Source: Syntrophobacteraceae bacterium (GTDB taxonomy: Bacteria > Desulfobacterota > Syntrophobacteria > Syntrophobacterales > Syntrophobacteraceae). From it: a stretch of 36,376 bases of DNA. Shown piece after piece: positions 32,131-36,376 of the stretch. The translations under genes were made by a program, and so were the position numbers. The stretch spans positions 1 through 36,376 of the forward strand of contig JABUEY010000029.1 of assembly GCA_013314815.1 (NCBI GenBank), given 5' to 3'. Below the pieces are notes generated by a model. It had not been told where the DNA came from and did not search any database. It saw only the letters and a program-made list of their open reading frames with translations. Each line of letters opens with the position of its first letter. The stretch's first letter is position 1.

Positions 32131-33421
32131 GTCGGGTGAGTGCCGGGTACCTTGTTTCTGAGAGAGTGTTCATGATGAGTGCAACATGCCTCGATGCGGC
32201 CCCCGATAAGGATTCAAGAGCCCTTCCGGCGTTTTCTCCATGGATGTTCAGCTTCGGAAGATGTACGATCCAGTATTTCCAAAGGTCTAACAGATCTTCA
32301 CCGTCTCTTACCGGAAAGCTTCCCCCGAAAGCCTGGAGAATTCTATGCTCGTGCTCCACTTTTTTCAAGTAAGGACCGTAAAAAACCGGCTTTTTCCACG
32401 CTGCCGGTTCCAGAATATTATGGCCGCCGACGGGTTCAAGAGTCCCGCCGCAGAAGACGAGGCTTCCCAACCCGTACAGATCAAACAGAATGCCTATCCG
32501 GTCCACCAGGACAATCGGGGAAAGCCTTTCTTCGCTCCCTTTTTCGAGGTTCGAAAGCAGATGATATGAAATGCCCCTCTCCTGCAGCCACTCGACCATG
32601 GCGGGTATTCGATGTAGGTGCCTCGGGACGAATATGCCCACTGCTTCGGAATTCAACGCATACAGCGACCTGAAAACGCGCAGAAGTTCGATGCATTCCA
32701 TGCCCCGCAGACTGCCTCCCACCACTGCGGGACTGTGCGGGGAGATCCTCAGCTTCTCTCGCCAGTAATCGACCCTGGCGGAATTCACCCTGGAAGAAAG
32801 TCCGTCATACTTGGAGCTTCCCAGGACAAGGGTCCTGTCCGCAGGGGCTCCAAGGCTCACCGCATTCACCCTGTCCGTCTCTGCATGCATGGCCAGCCAT
32901 TGGAACTGCCTGAAAATGGGCTCGAAAAACGGCCTCAATACGCGGTACGCGGCCGCAGACCGGTCGGAGATGCGTCCGTTCAACAGCATGGCGGGTACTC
33001 CCTTCCTTTTCAGCAGGTGGAAAAGGTTCGGCCAGAACTCGCTTTCAAAAGCAGCATAAAGGTCGGGCTTTATCACTCGGAAGGTTCTTTTCAACACCCA
33101 CGGGAAATCGAGTGGAAAGGGTAGCACCTGGATATCGAGTGGCAGCTGCCTTCTCGCGAAGCGAAAGCCCTGGGGGGTCCCAACGGTGAGACAGACAGCG
33201 GCTCCGGGCAGTTCATTCTTCAAGGCATGGCAGGTGGGGATCGCACCGGTCACTTCTCCCACCGACGCGGCGTGAAACCATATCCGGGGTTTGCCCTGCC
33301 GTGGAGACCCGGCGTCGAAAAAGCCAAGCCTTCCCCTGAAGAAACCAGGATCGTCCCTCAATTTCGTCCAGAGGTACGGAACCGCTCCATATCCCAGGGA
33401 GTTCAAAAAAAGATTATACAT
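32123..33421 (-). CDS. waaA: 3-deoxy-D-manno-octulosonic acid (Kdo) transferase
   Basis: About 432 residues. Transfers Kdo from CMP-Kdo to lipid A precursor at the inner membrane, in lipopolysaccharide inner-core synthesis. An N-terminal amphipathic or membrane segment (MYNLFLNSLGYGAVPYLW) precedes FHAASVGEV with the catalytic Glu56, ESEFWPNLF, NGRISDRS, GGSLRGME (nucleotide region) and GGHNILEPAAWKKPV, all family marks. ATG 33421 gives the usual N-terminus; the open frame reaches 33493 but the added part is not homologous. Whether one or two Kdo units are added cannot be told. Confidence 0.95.
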   Translation of the reverse strand: MYNLFLNSLGYGAVPYLWTKLRDDPGFFRGRLGFFDAGSPRQGKPRIWFHAASVGEVTGAIPTCHALKNELPGAAVCLTVGTPQGFRFARRQLPLDIQVLPFPLDFPWVLKRTFRVIKPDLYAAFESEFWPNLFHLLKRKGVPAMLLNGRISDRSAAAYRVLRPFFEPIFRQFQWLAMHAETDRVNAVSLGAPADRTLVLGSSKYDGLSSRVNSARVDYWREKLRISPHSPAVVGGSLRGMECIELLRVFRSLYALNSEAVGIFVPRHLHRIPAMVEWLQERGISYHLLSNLEKGSEERLSPIVLVDRIGILFDLYGLGSLVFCGGTLEPVGGHNILEPAAWKKPVFYGPYLKKVEHEHRILQAFGGSFPVRDGEDLLDLWKYWIVHLPKLNIHGENAGRALESLSGAASRHVALIMNTLSETRYPALTRHA

Positions 33422-33648
33422 GCAGTGGCCTGCATCCAAACAGGTCCCCCCTCCAACAGAATGCGCAACGGCCTCCAAACCGTACTGCGGCACTCACCGC
33501 TGCAGCAGGAGGCAAGGCGGGTGCGGTGCACGCGCAGGATCTCGACAACAAACGGGTCCCGCGTTTTTCCCTTTGCGCAACGTTTAGAATGCTTCGAAAC
33601 TTTGTGCAAGAGAATATTTGCCTCGTTTTCATCGAGATCGTCTTTCAC
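33403..33648 (-). CDS. Possible small ORF upstream of waaA
   Basis: 81 residues from GTG 33648, with GAGGG seven bases upstream. The first half is charged (KDDLDENEANILLHKVSK) and looks protein-like; a Cys-rich patch (ASCCSGECR) follows. The end overlaps waaA's start by 19 bases, as translationally coupled genes do. The final 25 residues look non-coding, and no family fits, so it may be a chance frame in the divergent region. Confidence 0.28.
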   Translation of the reverse strand: MKDDLDENEANILLHKVSKHSKRCAKGKTRDPFVVEILRVHRTRLASCCSGECRSTVWRPLRILLEGGPVWMQATACIIFF

Positions 33649-33765
33649 ACCTTTGCCCTCTTTCCCGGATGCTGTTAGTATATCTGCAGTCAAGTTACGG
33701 TCTCGGTGGAAGTCCGGACTCTGCAGCCGGAAGCTTCATATGGAACGAACCGGAGAACATGCCGC
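33422..33765. other. Divergent intergenic region, waaA / asnS
   Basis: 344 bases. It holds the asnS promoter (33653-33681, plus) and, possibly, the small minus-strand ORF at 33403-33648. No further element is seen, and no minus-strand promoter is clear. Confidence 0.4.
33653..33681 (+). promoter_or_regulatory. Candidate sigma-70-type promoter of asnS
   Basis: TTGCCC (33653-33658), a 17-base spacer and TAGTAT (33676-33681), each four of six to consensus. The predicted start is about 75 bases before asnS. Confidence 0.4.
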
Positions 33766-35172
33766 ATGATGGAGAAATCGTCACGAATCGCCGAACTATT
33801 CGAACGCGAAGACCAATTCCTGGGCAAGACGGTGACGGTGCAGGGCTGGGTGCGCACTCGTCGGGATTCCAAAGCGGAAATCAGTTTTGTCGAAATCAAC
33901 GACGGTTCGTGTCTCAGGAACCTCCAGGTCATCGTGGAACTCAGTCGCCCGGAACTTACACGCCATCTCGATCCCGTAACCAACGGATGCAGCCTCTGCG
34001 TCAAGGGTGTGCTCCAAACTTCTCCCGGAAAAGGCCAGAACATCGAACTGCATGCAGATCAGCTGAAGATCTACGGGCTTTCCGACCCCGCCTTGTATCC
34101 CCTGCAGAAGAAAAGGCACTCGTTCGAGTTCCTGCGCAAGATCGGTCATCTTCGGCCGAGAACCAACACCATCGGGGCCGTCACACGGGTTCGCAGCAGG
34201 TTGAGCTACGCCGTTCACCAGTTCTTCCAGGAACGCGGGTTCTGTTATATTCACACGCCCATCATTACGGCAAGCGATTGTGAGGGAGCGGGCGAGACGT
34301 TCCGCGTAACGACCCTCGATCCCGGGCACCCCGTGGTGGAGGGACAGGCTGATGATCCTTTTCGGGACGATTTTTTCGGCAAAGCGGCTTATCTGACCGT
34401 AAGCGGCCAGCTGCAGGCGGAGATCTATGCGCTGGCCCTCGGCCGCGTATACACATTCGGTCCCACCTTCCGGGCGGAAAATTCCAACACCAGCAGGCAC
34501 CTGGCCGAGTTCTGGATGGTGGAACCCGAAATGGCTTTCAGCGACCTCGAGGACGATCTGGCAATGGCGGAATGCCTGGTCAAGCGGCTTATCGAAGTGG
34601 TTCTTTCCCAATGCCGGGAAGATCTGGCATTTTTTGTGCGCTTCATCGATCCCGACCTGGAAAAGAGGCTGGAAAGGGTCGTGGAGACGGCTTTCGAGAT
34701 CATCACCTACACGGAGGCTGTGCGCCTGTTGAAGCATTCGGGGGAGGATTTTGCATACCCCGTGGAATGGGGGAACGATCTGCAAGCGGAACATGAACGG
34801 TACCTGACGGAAAAGGTGTTCAGGAAACCCGCCGCCGTCATTGACTTTCCCAGGTCCCTGAAACCCTTTTACATGCGGGTGAACGACGACGGCGATACCG
34901 TTGCAGCCATGGATATCCTGGTTCCGGGGATCGGTGAAATCGTGGGAGGGTCGCAGAGAGAGGAGCGCCTGGATCTGCTTCTCGAACAGATGCGTCTCAA
35001 GGGAATATCCCCGGATGACTACAGCTGGTATGTTGAATTGAGGCAGTTCGGTTCCGTTCCACACGCGGGTTTCGGATTGGGCCTCGAACGCTTCCTTCAG
35101 TTCGTGACAGGCCTGCCCAACATCCGGGAAGTGATCCCCTTCCCGAGAAGCCCCGGGCATGCCCAGTTCTGA
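33766..35172 (+). CDS. asnS: Asparaginyl-tRNA synthetase
   Basis: 468 residues; class II synthetase that charges tRNA-Asn. The N-terminal OB-fold anticodon-binding domain (VTVQGWVRTRRDS) is followed by the catalytic domain: PIITASDCEGAGETF, motif 2 in FRAENSNTSRHLAEFWMVEPE (split here as FRAENSN / TSRHLAEF / WMVEPE), and motif 3 in GFGLGLERFL near 435. SSGQLQ-type specificity elements appear as LTVSGQLQAEIYA. ATG 33766 or ATG 33769; upstream frame to 33706 is non-homologous. Having its own asparaginyl enzyme suggests that Asn-tRNA need not rely wholly on transamidation. Confidence 0.97.
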   Translation: MMEKSSRIAELFEREDQFLGKTVTVQGWVRTRRDSKAEISFVEINDGSCLRNLQVIVELSRPELTRHLDPVTNGCSLCVKGVLQTSPGKGQNIELHADQLKIYGLSDPALYPLQKKRHSFEFLRKIGHLRPRTNTIGAVTRVRSRLSYAVHQFFQERGFCYIHTPIITASDCEGAGETFRVTTLDPGHPVVEGQADDPFRDDFFGKAAYLTVSGQLQAEIYALALGRVYTFGPTFRAENSNTSRHLAEFWMVEPEMAFSDLEDDLAMAECLVKRLIEVVLSQCREDLAFFVRFIDPDLEKRLERVVETAFEIITYTEAVRLLKHSGEDFAYPVEWGNDLQAEHERYLTEKVFRKPAAVIDFPRSLKPFYMRVNDDGDTVAAMDILVPGIGEIVGGSQREERLDLLLEQMRLKGISPDDYSWYVELRQFGSVPHAGFGLGLERFLQFVTGLPNIREVIPFPRSPGHAQF

Positions 35173-35262
35173 ATTCCCGACGAGACGGCTCGGAGCTCGT
35201 GCAATCGACTGCACGATGGTCTACCGGGGCAAGAATATGCTGAGTTCCTGCGGAGAAACAAG

Positions 35263-35469
35263 ATGGGATTGCCGGACCTGGAAGTCAAATGCTGGAAATG
35301 CTGGGGATGTGGAGTGCTCTCATTTGAGAACCACGGAGAAACCGTCGATTGCCCCGAATGCGGAGGGGTCGGGTGGATCCCGACCGAAGACGGCAAAAGG
35401 CTTCTCGAGTTTCTGCAGAGGCATCTCATACTGGGTGATGAAGAGGAGACTCCTGGGCTCGAGGTATGA
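35263..35469 (+). CDS. Small zinc-ribbon protein
   Basis: 68 residues with CWKCWGCG (10-17) and CPECGG, a likely zinc ribbon, followed by a helix (GKRLLEFLQRHLIL) and an acidic end. GGAG lies seven bases before ATG 35263. It is 90 bases downstream of asnS in the same direction. Function unknown. Confidence 0.72.
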   Translation: MGLPDLEVKCWKCWGCGVLSFENHGETVDCPECGGVGWIPTEDGKRLLEFLQRHLILGDEEETPGLEV

Positions 35470-35482
35470 ACTCGAAAATCGA

Positions 35483-35510
35483 GGACCGGAAGGGTTTTCC
35501 AAACCGGTCC
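35483..35510 (+). terminator. Hairpin after the zinc-ribbon gene
   Basis: A 7-bp stem GGACCGG/CCGGTCC with a 14-base loop starts 14 bases after the stop codon. There is no good T-run. Confidence 0.4.
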
Positions 35511-35603
35511 GTTGATCGTGCGGTTGTTCGAGAAGCCCTGGCGACGGAATGACGAACGGATGTGCCGGCTGCAACCTCCGGCCATAGGAAAAGGATAGCT
35601 TGT

Positions 35604-36110
35604 ATGAATACGAAAAGTGGGAACAAGTACTGGCTGAAGATCGGAATCCCCCTGGTGCTGATGTCGATTCTTGTCGTCAGCGTATACATGTATACCGGCG
35701 CGAACCCGCGAGAACCCGATGAGTTCAGAGGGGTTCTATGGGGGACTCCCCTCGATCAACTGCCCGGTCTCCACGTACTGGCCGAGGAAGGAGACTACAA
35801 GTTCTGCGAGAACCCATCCGACAAGACGGCGTTCGAACAGGTAGAGGTGGAAAAGATTGTCTACGGCTTCTATAAGAATCGGTTCTATAACGCCATGATT
35901 TACTTCAGGACGTCAGGTAATCTTGCCGAATTGAAGAAGGCGCTGACGCGGCGGCATGGAGACCCCATTCAGCCGGAGCAGGCGGAAAACAAGTATTTCT
36001 GGAATGGCCATACCGTCGATATTCTGATGACATTCGATGCGGGCAGCGATGCGGGAAGGATATCCTATTCGTTCAAGCCTATCCAGCTCGAGTCCGAATT
36101 GAAGAGGTAG
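35604..36110 (+). CDS. Membrane-anchored protein of unknown function
   Basis: 168 residues: one N-terminal membrane segment (WLKIGIPLVLMSILVVSVYM), then a soluble domain beginning PDEFRGVLWGTPLDQLPG. The 'FRGxxWG' opening, the IVYGFYKNRFYNAMIYF strand and the later KYFWNGHTVDILMTF recur in Deltaproteobacteria hypotheticals as I recall them. It probably faces the periplasm. AAGGA lies eight bases before ATG 35604; ATG 35562 is in frame but lacks a site. Function unknown. Confidence 0.75.
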   Translation: MNTKSGNKYWLKIGIPLVLMSILVVSVYMYTGANPREPDEFRGVLWGTPLDQLPGLHVLAEEGDYKFCENPSDKTAFEQVEVEKIVYGFYKNRFYNAMIYFRTSGNLAELKKALTRRHGDPIQPEQAENKYFWNGHTVDILMTFDAGSDAGRISYSFKPIQLESELKR

Positions 36111-36141
36111 ACTCCACGGAAAAGAGAGATCGGCCGGGCAG

Positions 36142-36376
36142 TTAGTTCATCAGGCTGTGAACAGGCGCGGGGATACGGCCTCCAAGGGAGATGAACCCCT
36201 TTGATCCATCGCCGCCCGGAACGTGAATGATCGTGGCCTCCCCCAGCAGACCGCCGAAGCTCGCCTTCTCGCCGGCAACCTTGCCGGGAACGGGAATCAG
36301 CCGGGCTGCGGTGGTCTTCTTGTTGATCACGCCGAGGGCCATCTCGTCCGCTATAATGCCCGCGATGGTTTCAGCC
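36142..36376 (-). CDS. UPF0210 (PFL/DUF711) family protein, 3' end only
   Basis: The frame runs to the window edge (reading [20 protein letters not shown] in its last visible upstream part), so the gene's start lies beyond base 36376. The visible 78 residues include [20 protein letters not shown] (then FGGLLGEA) and end [13 protein letters not shown], which match the C-terminus of UPF0210 proteins. ATG 36342 is internal, not the start. Molecular function is not settled. It converges on the gene ending at 36110. Confidence 0.85.
   Translation of the reverse strand, partial: AETIAGIIADEMALGVINKKTTAARLIPVPGKVAGEKASFGGLLGEATIIHVPGGDGSKGFISLGGRIPAPVHSLMN

Noticed and set aside
33796-35214. Long minus-strand frame opposite asnS
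   Set aside because: A shadow of the GC-rich codons of asnS; no ribosome site or family signature. Similar long antisense frames lie opposite ppdK, the histidine kinase, pilY1 and the acyl-CoA synthetase gene.
1-36376. CRISPR arrays, insertion sequences, prophage or attachment sites
   Set aside because: No regularly spaced repeats, transposase or integrase motifs, or long terminal repeats were seen.

Overview
The window looks like a chromosomal segment of a strictly anaerobic Desulfobacterota (Deltaproteobacteria), most like Syntrophobacteraceae. This is inferred from high-GC coding sequence, rubrerythrin-type proteins, an ADP-forming acyl-CoA synthetase, pyruvate phosphate dikinase, a PilY1-type minor pilin operon, LarB, and several small zinc-ribbon proteins. 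I see no phage, insertion sequence, CRISPR array, tRNA or rRNA. Gene order reads as ordinary core and accessory chromosome.

Layout. 1-3551 (+): pyruvate phosphate dikinase, cut by the window edge, then a malyl-CoA-lyase-like CitE-family enzyme. 3745-5526 (+): an orphan GAF-PAS histidine kinase. 5615-14124 (-): a six-gene minor pilin operon, fimT/pilW/pilV/pilX/pilY1/pilE, with an unusual PilY1 that carries a PA14-like domain. 14559-17256 (+): a ferritin-like protein, an exported thioredoxin-fold protein with an exported 1-Cys peroxiredoxin, and two small zinc ribbons. 17417-20699 (+): a DUF255 thioredoxin/glycosidase-fold protein, then a possible sigma-54 promoter with a short terminated transcript, then a flavodoxin-zinc-ribbon fusion.

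20730-24450: YkgJ-type cysteine-cluster protein (-), FmdB-type zinc ribbon (+), FtsY (-), class II aldolase (+). 24564-27055 (-): a hotdog thioesterase upstream of an ADP-forming acyl-CoA synthetase. 27491-31274: rubrerythrin (+), dtd and a DUF1285-like gene (-), a radical SAM protein (+), an unknown 140-residue protein (-). 31336-33421 (-): waaA (Kdo transferase) overlapping larB. 33766-36110 (+): asnS, a zinc ribbon and a membrane-anchored protein of unknown function. The last 235 bases hold the 3' end of a UPF0210 gene (-).

Functional themes. There is three-carbon/four-carbon and CoA-ester metabolism (PPDK, malyl-CoA lyase, ACD, thioesterase, aldolase). There is also oxidative-stress and thiol handling, as expected in an anaerobe (rubrerythrin, ferritin-like protein, peroxiredoxin, TlpA-like protein). 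Type IV pilus tip assembly and envelope and translation housekeeping (WaaA, FtsY, AsnS, Dtd) make up the rest. The most unusual non-coding signal is at 19532-19777: three or four GATT-GGCG direct repeats, a near-consensus -24/-12 element, then about 69 bases containing CCTCCTC and a very strong intrinsic terminator. It could be a sigma-54-driven small RNA or an attenuated leader. A competing reading of the same bases is a small cysteine-containing ORF on the minus strand.
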